A DNA stretch of 64,000 nucleotides from Pseudomonas sp. FeN3W. Lineage in GTDB: Bacteria; Pseudomonadota; Gammaproteobacteria; Pseudomonadales; Pseudomonadaceae. Location: contig CP136011.1 of assembly GCA_030263805.2 (NCBI GenBank), positions 434,001 through 498,000 on the forward strand, written 5' to 3'. The first letter of the stretch is position 1, and the number at the start of each line of letters is the position of its first letter. Position numbers and translations under genes: made by a program. This document shows, in pieces, positions 8,982-17,762 of the stretch. The notes beneath the pieces were generated by a model. It saw nothing but the letters and a program-made list of their open reading frames with translations, had not been told where the DNA came from and ran no database searches.

Positions 8982-11325
8982 AGAACGGAGGCTCAATATC
9001 CTCTACTTTAATCTCTCGTCTGGGCGTGGGGATTTTGCGTGGTGCCGCGCTTATCATTTTCCTAAAAAGCTCGCTGCGGTTGGATTTGTCATGCGCCTCG
9101 GCAACCATGAAAGATAAATGCGTTCTTCTTTTGGGGACAAAGTTGTTTTTAAGCGCTTTTTCTAGAACATGCTCTTCACCCACAAAGAAAACATGAAACT
9201 TGCCTCGGGTAAGCGCCGTAAACATCAAGTTCCTGGTCAGCCTTTTAATGTGTTCTTTTGGCAGTACAAAGATAACGCAGGGGTATTCTGAGCCCTGACT
9301 TTTGTGAACGGTCGACGCCCAGGCGTATGTAATATCCTGGTAATTGGCATAGGGAACCCTTACCATTCTCCCTTCTACATCCAAAACAAGCTCTTGAGCA
9401 GGCTCATCAAAATCAACGATTGTACCGCATTCGCCGTTTTGAATATCACGATCATAACGGTTGCGCAAATACATAACCCTATCGCCAACATGATAGTAGT
9501 TAGAACCCAGCTGACGATAAACCCCAAGATTTGTACGTGAGGATGGATTAAAAATACCCTTCAGCTCACGGTTCAATGCATTTATCCCTGCATCACCCTT
9601 GCGCATAGCGCCAAGAATTTGAATGTTCTCAAGCGAGATGCCGTATTCATTCGGAATTATTTTTGATACAAGCTCCTTGACGCGCTCGATGATTTCCATC
9701 GAGCTGCCAGCCTTAATTAAATGCAAATCCTTTTCAAATTTCGGCATTTCACCCGCCAAGATATTGTAGGCTCCTGTCACAATATTACTGAGCGCAGCCT
9801 GGCGTTGCACATCGGTAAGTCGTGCAACAGGTACGCGACGACTAAGGATCAGATCAAGAAGAACATCTCCAGAATCTACCGAGGCAAGTTGGTCAGCATC
9901 TCCCAGAATAACGAGACGCCCTCTTGATCCTATGTGGCGAACGGCATTCGCGAACAGGTGCTGATCAACCATGGACATCTCATCAATTATCAGCGTGTCA
10001 TTTTCACCAAAACTGGTAAGCATTGAAGATGTACCTGGTGCCATTCCCAGCATTCTATGCATGGTCATGCAGGGCAAACCCGTTACTTCTGCCATTCTCC
10101 TTGCCGCTTTTCCCGTAGGTGCAGCGAGAATCACACGCCCCCTGGGAGTGATTGCTCGAATTTCGCGGATCAGTGTTTTCGCGGTTGTTGTTTTGCCGGT
10201 TCCTGGCCCACCCGTAATGATCGATGTCTTGTTCGAGAGAGCTAGGTAAATTGCCGTTTTTTGTTCTTGGTTGAGCTCGATATAGGTTCCATCTTGCTTG
10301 ATATCGCCACGGTAATTTTTGTAATCCGGGGCATTCGGCATTGGCACAATTCGTAAGGCAAGATTTGCACCTACGCTAAGATCGTTTCTGACAGACTTGC
10401 CGAGCGAAATTGATGGCATATTGCCGATAAACCTGTAATCAGCCCGGTTATGCAGGATCATGTCGTGAATGGTGGTCTCCACCTTTTCCATTTTAACCTT
10501 GAGGGACACGCTGGTCTCATAAGCCGCTGTTTCAAGTGATATGGCGGTTGCCCCGTCACGCCCGACCCTGGCATCCAGGTAGTCGCGCATATTTGCTTCA
10601 AGATTTTCAGAAGCAGCATCAAGAACCCCCATCGCCCTGAAAAACTTATCCTGCACAGAACTTTCAAGCTGCATTTTCTGAACGATGCGGTAAGGATGTC
10701 GGTTCATTCCAGAAGACTCACCACTGCGATAGGCGTCAATAATCATGTGCGTGTTTCTCACGTCGATTCCAAAACGCAGAAGAACGCGCATTTCGTGCCA
10801 GTACTTTCTGATGTTTTCCCATTCATTTTTCAGTCGAAGCATCTGCATATCAGAGAGCTGCAAAATTTTCTGGGCGGCTTCTGTGTTGTGTGATAGCACC
10901 ATCATCGAAAACTCGCCAAACTCACTGTAGAGTTCTTTCATTTTCTTCTCGACGAACTTGAATCGCCAGCTTTCAAGTGTTTTTTCTATGATACTGGACA
11001 CGGCGAAATCTTGTGCAGGCAAGGCACTTTCAATTGCAACCCATCGCTTGTTTGCACCCTCCTTGAGCGCTAGCAGCTTGAAAAGGCAGATAACTGGCTT
11101 GCCCAATTCAAGCTTTACATTTTCACCTGAAGCAATGACGCCGACGCGCCTGCTCTCAAACGCCTGCACGATCTCCAGGGGAATGTGTTCAGGAATAGGG
11201 GCTGGTTCTGCAAGGTACTGATTTCCGCTGATAAGCTTTGTCGGCGTGAAGACGTGCTCATAGTGATGCTCTGCATATTGCTTGAGCGTTTCGAAATCAG
11301 GCACTTGATAGCTTGTGCTACGCAT
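8980..11325 (-). CDS. recD2: RecD2/TraA-like superfamily 1B helicase
   Basis: The product is about 781 residues from the ATG at 11325, which has GGAAAGAG just upstream; longer starts at 11352 and 11361 lack a ribosome site. SF1B helicases unwind DNA 5'-3'. Walker A GGPGTGKT is at about 372-379, followed by motif Ia with APTGKAA, the Walker B form LIIDEMSM, a motif III QL (GDADQLASVDSGDVL) and a C-terminal UvrD_C-like segment (STVHKSQGSEYP, then ALTRGK). The N-terminal 350 residues are helical as in RecD2. No RecB or RecC is seen, so it acts alone. It could alternatively be the helicase part of a TraI-like protein, but no relaxase motif is present. Confidence 0.9.
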   Translation of the reverse strand: MRSTSYQVPDFETLKQYAEHHYEHVFTPTKLISGNQYLAEPAPIPEHIPLEIVQAFESRRVGVIASGENVKLELGKPVICLFKLLALKEGANKRWVAIESALPAQDFAVSSIIEKTLESWRFKFVEKKMKELYSEFGEFSMMVLSHNTEAAQKILQLSDMQMLRLKNEWENIRKYWHEMRVLLRFGIDVRNTHMIIDAYRSGESSGMNRHPYRIVQKMQLESSVQDKFFRAMGVLDAASENLEANMRDYLDARVGRDGATAISLETAAYETSVSLKVKMEKVETTIHDMILHNRADYRFIGNMPSISLGKSVRNDLSVGANLALRIVPMPNAPDYKNYRGDIKQDGTYIELNQEQKTAIYLALSNKTSIITGGPGTGKTTTAKTLIREIRAITPRGRVILAAPTGKAARRMAEVTGLPCMTMHRMLGMAPGTSSMLTSFGENDTLIIDEMSMVDQHLFANAVRHIGSRGRLVILGDADQLASVDSGDVLLDLILSRRVPVARLTDVQRQAALSNIVTGAYNILAGEMPKFEKDLHLIKAGSSMEIIERVKELVSKIIPNEYGISLENIQILGAMRKGDAGINALNRELKGIFNPSSRTNLGVYRQLGSNYYHVGDRVMYLRNRYDRDIQNGECGTIVDFDEPAQELVLDVEGRMVRVPYANYQDITYAWASTVHKSQGSEYPCVIFVLPKEHIKRLTRNLMFTALTRGKFHVFFVGEEHVLEKALKNNFVPKRRTHLSFMVAEAHDKSNRSELFRKMISAAPRKIPTPRREIKVEDIEPPF

Positions 11326-11402
11326 ACTGCTCTTTCCAAAAAAATTCTGCATTAAACGCAAAATTCAAATAAGATATATTTATTCTATATGGGTAACACG
11401 AG

Positions 11403-12008
11403 ATGCTTAAAGAACTATTTATTGCTGGTGTGCTATTACTCTCAGCAGCACCCTTTCTGGCGCATGCAACCAACCAGGACGCATGGCTTCCATTTGATAA
11501 AGAATACGTTTTTGCTGCTGAGATATTGATGAGGTCTGAAGGCTTGGAATATTGGGCACTACCGATGCCTGAAGATGAGAAGGGCTATGCAGCGGCCACA
11601 TCAATGGTTCAGCACATGCAAAGTATATTGCATCGCGTGGATCCCCTCGTCATCCCAATTAGCTTGGCAGGCATCCGATACGACTACAACAAGGGAAAGT
11701 CTCTTGCCAAAGATGATTTTATCAATAAGGTTGAAAATGATTTGAACATGATGGGCTCGAAAAAGCTCGCTTACGTCCGCTGCACGGGTCGTTATTCAGG
11801 CAGAAACGTTGCCTTTTGCGTTGTGACGCCAGAAAGCGGTAGAAGCCTTCAGCAAGACCTCCTCTCAAAAGGGTATGTAACGCTATCTGATAACCCAAAG
11901 GAAGCTCCGCGAGACATCTACCCCCATCTCAAAGCCGCAGAATCCGAGGCCCAACAGGATGAAATTGGCATTTGGGTGCCATTTTATTTCATGATGAAAG
12001 GCCTTTGA
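11403..12008 (+). CDS. Exported degenerate SNase-like protein
   Basis: The 201-residue product has a signal peptide with a HATNQ-like cleavage region near residue 23. Its C-terminal half follows the order of staphylococcal-nuclease-fold proteins: a KKLAYVRCTGR strand, a RSLQQDLLSKGYVTLSD segment (the 'vn..Lv..Gya' motif) and an AAESEAQQDEIGIW ending (the 'AE..A....GIW' motif). The catalytic arginine and acidic set of the active nucleases is not clearly present, so it is probably inactive or altered. The mature protein would be periplasmic or lipid-free secreted. Function unknown. Confidence 0.72.
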   Translation: MLKELFIAGVLLLSAAPFLAHATNQDAWLPFDKEYVFAAEILMRSEGLEYWALPMPEDEKGYAAATSMVQHMQSILHRVDPLVIPISLAGIRYDYNKGKSLAKDDFINKVENDLNMMGSKKLAYVRCTGRYSGRNVAFCVVTPESGRSLQQDLLSKGYVTLSDNPKEAPRDIYPHLKAAESEAQQDEIGIWVPFYFMMKGL

Positions 12009-12108
12009 GAAGGCTAGCGAAAAATTTCTCATTGGTGTAAATTGACAGCCCTGCAACCGCCTGTGGTAGCTTGAAGGTAAGGCAATTGCCTGCCATGACT
12101 TCTGACCG

Positions 12109-12130
12109 CCCCGATCCCGCATCGGGGTTT
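12109..12130 (+). terminator. Hairpin terminator before nrdA
   Basis: CCCCGAT and ATCGGGG arms with a 5-base loop are followed by TTT. It lies 100 bases after the SNase-like gene and 25 bases before nrdA, so it either ends the former or acts as a leader hairpin of the latter. Confidence 0.6.
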
Positions 12131-12155
12131 CACTTCTGTAGGATACCGTAACGTT

Positions 12156-14804
12156 ATGTTGACTGTTATTAAGCGTAATGGGAGCGCTGCTGCGTATGAT
12201 CCCCAAAAAATCGAGCAAGCCATGCTCAAGGCTTTCTGTGCTGTTGAGGGCGATGTAGCCAAGCAATCGACCCGCATCAATCTGCTTGTTGCTGCACTGA
12301 TCAAAGACCTGACCCACGAGCTGACAAACCTCGACAGCATTCATGTGGAGAGCATCCAGGATCGCGTAGAGCGTGCGCTCATGGTCAATGGCGAGCAAAA
12401 GGTTGCCCGCAGCTATGTTCTCTATCGTGAAGAGCGTGCAAAGGAGCGCCAGAAAGAGGATGCCTCCATCTCCATGGTCAATGCGACTGGCCAGACACAG
12501 CAGATCACCGTGAGCTTTCTCAGTCAGCTGCTTGAAGATGCCTGTGAAGGCCTTTCCACAGTCTCGGTAGAAAAGATCGCGCGTGAGTCGCTACGCAATC
12601 TGTATGCGGGCGTCACGCTACGCGAAGTTAAGGAAGCGCTGCGCATCACCACCCGAACCCTAATTGAGCATGAACCAGATTACTCGTTCGTCGCGGCGCG
12701 CCTGCTGTCATACGATCTTCGTGATGAATCCAGGGCTCTGCTCAATATTGCGCCTGAGGATGCATATGGCCAAGATCTCGTCGCAGCGCTTAAGCATGGT
12801 GTGAAGATTGAGCAGCTAGATGAAAGACTGCTTGATGGCCGTTTTGACCTTGACGTGCTTGCTGGCGCAATTTCCCCGGAGCGTGATAACCAGTTCACCT
12901 ATCTGGGCCTACAGACCCTGTATGACCGCTACTTCCTTCATGACGAAGGGGTTCGCTATGAGCGCCCACAGGTGTTCTTCATGCGTGTGGCAATGGGCGT
13001 CTCCATTTACGAGCAGCAGCCTACCAAGGCCGCGTGCGATTTCTACGCATTGCTGTCATCGTTTGACTACATGGCATCAACGCCAACACTGTTCAACTCC
13101 GGCACGCGACGTCCTCAGCTGTCTTCGTGCTACCTGACTACAGTGCCCGACGATCTTTCGGGAATTTACGGCGCCATTCATGACAACGCGATGCTCAGCA
13201 AATTTGCTGGTGGCTTGGGCAATGACTGGACACCGGTTCGGGCACTCGGATCCTACATCAAGGGCACCAATGGCAAAAGTCAGGGTGTTGTTCCGTTCCT
13301 CAAGGTCGTTAATGACACTGCGGTAGCCGTCAACCAGGGTGGTAAGCGCAAAGGGGCAGTCTGTGCCTATCTTGAAACCTGGCACATGGACATCGAGGAA
13401 TTCCTGGATCTTCGCAAAAACACGGGTGATGATCGCCGACGCACTCACGACATGAATACGGCCAACTGGATTCCGGATCTTTTCATGAAGCGGGTTGCCC
13501 GTGATGAGCAGTGGACGTTGTTCTCACCCTCCGATGTTCCTGATCTGCATGACCTGACAGGTATCGCATTCGAAGATCGCTATAAGCATTACGAAGCAAT
13601 GGCTGATGCAGGCACCATCCGCTTGTCCAAAAAGATCGCTGCAAAAGATCTTTGGCGCAAAATGATCTCCATGCTCTTTGAGACAGGCCATCCTTGGCTC
13701 ACCTTCAAGGATCCGTGCAATCTGCGCAGCCCTCAGCAACATGTCGGCGTTGTGCATAGCTCCAACCTGTGCACAGAGATCACGCTCAACACAAGCAAGG
13801 ATGAAATTGCCGTATGCAACCTGGGTAGCGTGAACCTGCCTCAGCACATTGTTGATGGCAAGCTTGATGCGCAAAAGCTGAAGGCCACGGTACGCACCGC
13901 CGTTCGCATGCTCGACAACGTCATTGACATCAACTTCTACGCGGTAGAGGCGGCTGCAACCTCCAACTATCGCCACCGTCCAGTAGGTCTTGGCCTCATG
14001 GGCTTCCAGGACGCTCTGTATGCCCAGGGCATACCCTATGGATCGGAAGCGGCTGTTCAATTCGCTGACAGCTCAATGGAGCTTCTCAGCTACTATGCAA
14101 TTGAAGCCTCCTGCGAGCTTGCGGATGAGCGCGGCAGCTACTCGACATTCGAAGGATCTTTGTGGTCGAACGGTATTCTGCCTCTCGATTCAATTGCCAA
14201 CCTGCGAGAGCAGCGCGGTGCTCAATATCTGGACATGGATGAGAGCTCGACACTTGATTGGACTCCTCTTCGCGAGAGGGTCAAGAAAGGCATTCGTAAC
14301 TCGAACATCATGGCCATTGCTCCTACGGCAACGATTTCAAACATCACGGGCGTTACGCAATCAATTGAGCCTACGTACCAGAATCTGTACGTCAAATCGA
14401 ACCTGTCCGGTGAGTTTACCGTCGTTAACCCCTATCTGGTGCGTGACCTTAAGGCGCGCGGCCTATGGGATCAGGCGATGGTCAATGACCTGAAATACTT
14501 CGATGGGTCTGTCCAGCAGATCGAGCGTATTCCGGCAGAGCTCAAGGCGCTCTATGCGACTGCGTTTGAGGTTGAGGCGCGCTGGATCATTGAGGCAGCG
14601 AGTCGGCGCCAGAAGTGGATCGATCAGGCGCAGTCATTAAACCTCTATGTGGCAGGAGCGTCGGGCAAAAAACTCGATCTCACCTACCGGATGGCTTGGT
14701 TCAAGGGCTTGAAGACGACCTATTATCTTCGCGCTCTTGCCGCTACCAGTACGGAAAAATCCACGATTACGACTGGAAAGCTGAATGCGGTATCAGCCCA
14801 GTAG
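12156..14804 (+). CDS. nrdA: Class I ribonucleotide reductase large subunit
   Basis: NrdA reduces ribonucleoside diphosphates and makes dNTPs with a radical-bearing NrdB partner. The 882-residue product opens with an ATP-cone (about 1-100) and a second cone-like domain (about 110-200), as in Pseudomonas NrdA. The catalytic core shows NSGTRRPQLSSCYL, the GGK.RKGA.C segment, NLCTEI with the active-site Cys, CNLGSVNL, and the PTATISNITG loop. The chain ends 14 residues after TSTEKSTITTG. The usual C-terminal CxxC tail that re-reduces the active site is missing, and no cysteine codon follows in frame. No nrdB is in the window. It is a stand-alone unit ended by a strong terminator. Confidence 0.93.
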   Translation: MLTVIKRNGSAAAYDPQKIEQAMLKAFCAVEGDVAKQSTRINLLVAALIKDLTHELTNLDSIHVESIQDRVERALMVNGEQKVARSYVLYREERAKERQKEDASISMVNATGQTQQITVSFLSQLLEDACEGLSTVSVEKIARESLRNLYAGVTLREVKEALRITTRTLIEHEPDYSFVAARLLSYDLRDESRALLNIAPEDAYGQDLVAALKHGVKIEQLDERLLDGRFDLDVLAGAISPERDNQFTYLGLQTLYDRYFLHDEGVRYERPQVFFMRVAMGVSIYEQQPTKAACDFYALLSSFDYMASTPTLFNSGTRRPQLSSCYLTTVPDDLSGIYGAIHDNAMLSKFAGGLGNDWTPVRALGSYIKGTNGKSQGVVPFLKVVNDTAVAVNQGGKRKGAVCAYLETWHMDIEEFLDLRKNTGDDRRRTHDMNTANWIPDLFMKRVARDEQWTLFSPSDVPDLHDLTGIAFEDRYKHYEAMADAGTIRLSKKIAAKDLWRKMISMLFETGHPWLTFKDPCNLRSPQQHVGVVHSSNLCTEITLNTSKDEIAVCNLGSVNLPQHIVDGKLDAQKLKATVRTAVRMLDNVIDINFYAVEAAATSNYRHRPVGLGLMGFQDALYAQGIPYGSEAAVQFADSSMELLSYYAIEASCELADERGSYSTFEGSLWSNGILPLDSIANLREQRGAQYLDMDESSTLDWTPLRERVKKGIRNSNIMAIAPTATISNITGVTQSIEPTYQNLYVKSNLSGEFTVVNPYLVRDLKARGLWDQAMVNDLKYFDGSVQQIERIPAELKALYATAFEVEARWIIEAASRRQKWIDQAQSLNLYVAGASGKKLDLTYRMAWFKGLKTTYYLRALAATSTEKSTITTGKLNAVSAQ

Positions 14805-14817
14805 AGCGTGACATATG

Positions 14818-14846
14818 AAAACCCCAGGCACCTGGCCTGGGGTTTT
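14818..14846. terminator. Strong bidirectional terminator
   Basis: Twelve-base perfect arms AAAACCCCAGGC and GCCTGGGGTTTT with a 5-base loop separate nrdA from the convergent replication gene, with T-runs in both directions. Confidence 0.9.
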
Positions 14847-15998
14847 TCATTTTCCGCGTCGGTCATCACCTGTGACAGAGTGTCTTAATGCCTTGATGTT
14901 GTTTTGCTTCTGGGTTCTGTTTGCGGCTATCACATCACGAATGAAATCGGCGTGAGGGAATATCTCGTACTTGACGTCGATGGTCGCCTGACCCTCTACG
15001 ATTTTCTCAACGTTGTAATGATCGATGATCTTGTGCTTGACCAGGTGGTCAAGCGCATTCTTCATGGCTCTGACGTTTTCAGGCATCCTTGGTGAAAGCC
15101 CGCGCTCACTGCCCTTGAGGAAGCTTACCAGCATAATGCTGTATGGATTGTCAGTGCTGGCCTGCTTGTAGTTATGGCTCATCTTCTTGTGAAGGAATCT
15201 GGCCAAGGGTGAATTCATCGACATGTTCACTACGTAATTGTAGGGACGGAATGTCAATTGCTGGATCGAGCGTGTAACCAGTGGGTTGAAAACAACGACA
15301 CAGTGACTTCCTGTGGGATTTTTTAACCAGTCTTTTCGCGTACGCAATGCTACGGTGGGAAAGAAGCTTGAGGCGATAACCGTTTCACCGTCTGCGGTAT
15401 AGCACTCAAGGGAAGCGCCTCTGCACACCATGATGGCTTCCTTGATCTCTTGAATTGAATAGCCGTGCTTGCGCTTTTTCAGCTCCTTGTGAACCTGGTA
15501 CAGAGAGAAAGTCACTCCGACCTCATCACTTACAATTCTCGATTGCCCCTCAACGGCCAACTTGCGAAGAACCGATTCAACGACATCCTCTCGCGTGCCT
15601 GGGTAGATCAGGACATTGTCACCCTTGTCATCCTTGATGATTGCAGGCCGTATGATCACCTTGTAATCAACATTCGCGATTCGACAGTATCTCGTCGTCT
15701 CAGCTGAGGCAAGATCTGTCGTTCGGCGTTTGTCAGAGTGCGTGTACTTTGGCAACGCATCGTACAGGTCGATGGTGTTGGAATACTGAGAATTCTCAAG
15801 CTCGAAAAGATCCAGGGGCATTTGGTTCGGTGAATTCTTGTACCGATCCCGTGAGATCGACCCTCCATCCACGCTGATGGCCGTGCCTTGCAGAGAGTTT
15901 TCGGTTGGATCTAAGTCGTCCACCTCATCGCTTCCTGTCGTTGTTGAGTGGGAGGTAAGGCTAACACCACCCGTGCAAGATCGCCAACCTTCTTGCAC
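14847..15998 (-). CDS. Putative iteron-binding replication initiator
   Basis: The open frame is 383 residues from a GTG at 15998. A GTG at 15923, with AGGA 9 bases upstream and just overlapping the stop of a 33-codon leader frame, is the other candidate start. The protein is soluble and basic at the C terminus, with winged-helix-like segments (around 130-215 and 290-370) in the order expected for TrfA/RepA-type initiators. I do not recognise the family by sequence. The call rests on context: it faces the iteron field and DnaA boxes, and an inverted pair of iteron half-sites overlaps its 5' end, as in autoregulated rep genes. It is isolated from nrdA by a strong terminator. Confidence 0.72.
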   Translation of the reverse strand: MQEGWRSCTGGVSLTSHSTTTGSDEVDDLDPTENSLQGTAISVDGGSISRDRYKNSPNQMPLDLFELENSQYSNTIDLYDALPKYTHSDKRRTTDLASAETTRYCRIANVDYKVIIRPAIIKDDKGDNVLIYPGTREDVVESVLRKLAVEGQSRIVSDEVGVTFSLYQVHKELKKRKHGYSIQEIKEAIMVCRGASLECYTADGETVIASSFFPTVALRTRKDWLKNPTGSHCVVVFNPLVTRSIQQLTFRPYNYVVNMSMNSPLARFLHKKMSHNYKQASTDNPYSIMLVSFLKGSERGLSPRMPENVRAMKNALDHLVKHKIIDHYNVEKIVEGQATIDVKYEIFPHADFIRDVIAANRTQKQNNIKALRHSVTGDDRRGK

Positions 15999-16012
15999 GG
16001 ACAGCTGATCAT
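15911..16012 (-). CDS. Possible leader peptide of the rep gene
   Basis: A 33-codon frame (ATG at 16012) has the best ribosome site in the region, GAAGGG 7 bases upstream. It is in a different frame from rep, and its TAG overlaps the region of the rep GTG at 15923. Such an arrangement would couple rep translation to the leader. Alternatively it marks a frameshift in the rep start. No protein evidence exists beyond the start signals. Confidence 0.35.
   Translation of the reverse strand: MISCPCKKVGDLARVVLALPPTQQRQEAMRWTT
15971..16000. promoter_or_regulatory. Inverted iteron pair, likely rep operator
   Basis: A perfect inverted repeat, CCGTGCAAGA and TCTTGCACGG, has a 10-base spacer and lies at the 5' end of rep. 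Each arm contains the iteron core found in the array. In iteron plasmids, dimeric initiator represses its own gene at such an inverted half-site pair, so autoregulation is inferred. Confidence 0.7.
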
Positions 16013-16025
16013 TTTTTGACCCTTC

Positions 16026-16069
16026 ATTAAATGATTACAAACAGATTAAATGATTGAGAAAAGATTAAG
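16026..16069. repeat. 19-bp-spaced A+T-rich direct repeats upstream of rep
   Basis: ATTAAATGATT occurs at 16026 and 16045, and a partial copy, ATTAAG, at 16064, each 19 bases apart. They lie in the region that would hold the rep promoter or the origin's unwinding element. The function is unknown. Confidence 0.5.
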
Positions 16070-16133
16070 AGCAGGTTAGTGGCAAGGCGACTGGCTTGCA
16101 GCCCTTATTCCATGGGGGTTTCATCGATTTTAC

Positions 16134-16428
16134 CCGTGCAACAGACCGCCATATCTGCGTGCAGCGTTCCGCTAACTCTCCGTGCAGCACTCCACCATGT
16201 GGATAACATTACCAACAGCATATCCACAGATTTATACACAAAACCCTCTGAATTCCAGGGATCGCGTGCAGCGTTCCGCTATATGATTTTGGGAGCCGTG
16301 CAGCATTCCATCCTATAAAAACGACTTTCTTGGCATAACAGAGGCCGAATTCATTCAAAAATTATCTTAGGAGCATGACGACTTCAGGTGTCGTGCAGCC
16401 GTCCACCATATTGGCGTGCAGCAGACCA
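16134..16428 (-). repeat. Seven iterons in reverse orientation near rep
   Basis: Seven copies of the iteron lie on the minus strand, with CGTGCA cores near 16135, 16158, 16181, 16264, 16296, 16392 and 16414. Spacing is irregular (22 to about 100 bases). They are interleaved with DnaA boxes and point opposite to all but one of the iterons beyond 16500 (the exception lies near 20813-20830). Confidence 0.85.
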
Positions 16429-16453
16429 ACATATTTTCCGTGATTTATCCACA
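16198..16453. other. Probable replication origin core with DnaA boxes
   Basis: Two perfect 9-base DnaA boxes (TTATCCACA) lie at 16198-16206 (minus) and 16445-16453 (plus), with 8/9 matches ATATCCACA at 16220 and TTATACACA at 16232. They sit among iterons next to the putative initiator gene, the standard make-up of an iteron origin. The orientation of the iterons changes between about 16430 and 16507, around the perfect box at 16445. Origin function is inferred from this layout. Confidence 0.72.
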
Positions 16454-16506
16454 GCGATACCTGCCTCTTGGTCGATTCCGGATGAATAAAGGCATGGCTC
16501 AAACAT

Positions 16507-17710
16507 AATGGAATGCTGCACGCATGGCATGAATTGCCGTTTCCAGGCCTATGCGGCGCTGGAATACACACCAGCGTTACTCGAAAAGCTAATGGAGCGG
16601 ATCCGGTGATGCATATGGTGGAATACTGCACGAGCATCCTTTCGGAGACGAAGAGAGGCTGGGTGTCTGACATGGGCACATTGACGGAGTGCTGCACGGC
16701 TACGCCGTAACCGTCCAGGCTTAGAAGACCCTTTGGAATAGCTAACCTGCACAGGTTCCCTGCGCCCATCTGAAAATTTGCTCTCAAAACAGCCACGGAC
16801 ATTCTCTCTGATAAATCCTTGCAGGTAGTGGCCATGTTGGCTATTTGGAGCTTTCTTTTGCCTGGCGTTATCGTTTTCGGATTACTGAACGCCTTCAAAG
16901 ATAGGATGAATGAACCCCAATATGATGGAGCATTGCACGGCTAGCGCCTCATTTCTGCCTTCACCCTGTTTTCTGGAGATGGGATCCATGTCATTGAAGT
17001 ATAACGGATCCTTGCACGCCTTATGGGCCAGCACCCAGATGGCGTGGAAGATGCGTACCCAATTGTCATCGACCTATGACGGACTTCTGCACGGCTAAGG
17101 CCATATTCGTATGATGGAATGGTGCACGGGTAGCCATATCAAGGATTGTGCCGATAACAGAATCAAGAAGCTGCCAACCGCCAAAGCTCTAGGAATGCCG
17201 GGCGTCATAACCGGATCATGATGCGTCTCTCAAGAGAAAGGTCGGTCATTGGCAGGCATCAGCAGAATTTAGTAGCAGCAGGTAAAGAACATGACGGATC
17301 GTTGCACGACCCATGCCCGATGATTTGCTGCCTAATTCGGTAGGCAATACAGGGTGGAGCGCTGCACAGGTTTACTACTGGCCAGTACGATTTAGCGGGC
17401 TTTAGATGGCGGAGCACTGCACGAGCGGACTGCTAGAGATGACGGAGTATTGCACGTGCGCTCAGCCAGGAGCATGTCGAGACACAGAACAGCTGATAAT
17501 TAGGGCACATCGCAGAGCGAGAAACTGAGTGAGATGCAGTAGACGGAAGAGCATTAGGGGGCTGGCGGCCAGAAAGTATGACGGTTCAGTGCACAGGTGG
17601 GATACCCAGGTAGATTAGAAAGCACTCCAGGAGATCACGATCTAAGTGTTCCGACGCGCTGATTGGTGTTTCATGTAAGGATGGCGGAACATTGCACGGC
17701 AAGGAAGCCT
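16507..17710 (+). repeat. Dispersed forward iterons
   Basis: About 13 copies of the iteron (consensus GATGGCGGAACGTTGCACGG with variation in the first half) are scattered at irregular spacing, for example near 16512, 16624, 16686, 16928, 17003, 17080, 17115, 17295, 17356, 17413, 17443, 17583 and 17685. The TGCACG part is the most constant. No credible gene lies among them. Confidence 0.85.
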
Positions 17711-17762
17711 CCAGAGCATCATGGAATGCCTGCATAAGCCCGTATGTAGCTCAGGATGGTAG

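Noticed and set aside
14805..14846. Continuation of nrdA by frameshift to recover a CxxC tail
   Set aside because: The frames after the stop were read and contain no cysteine pair; the next feature is a strong terminator.
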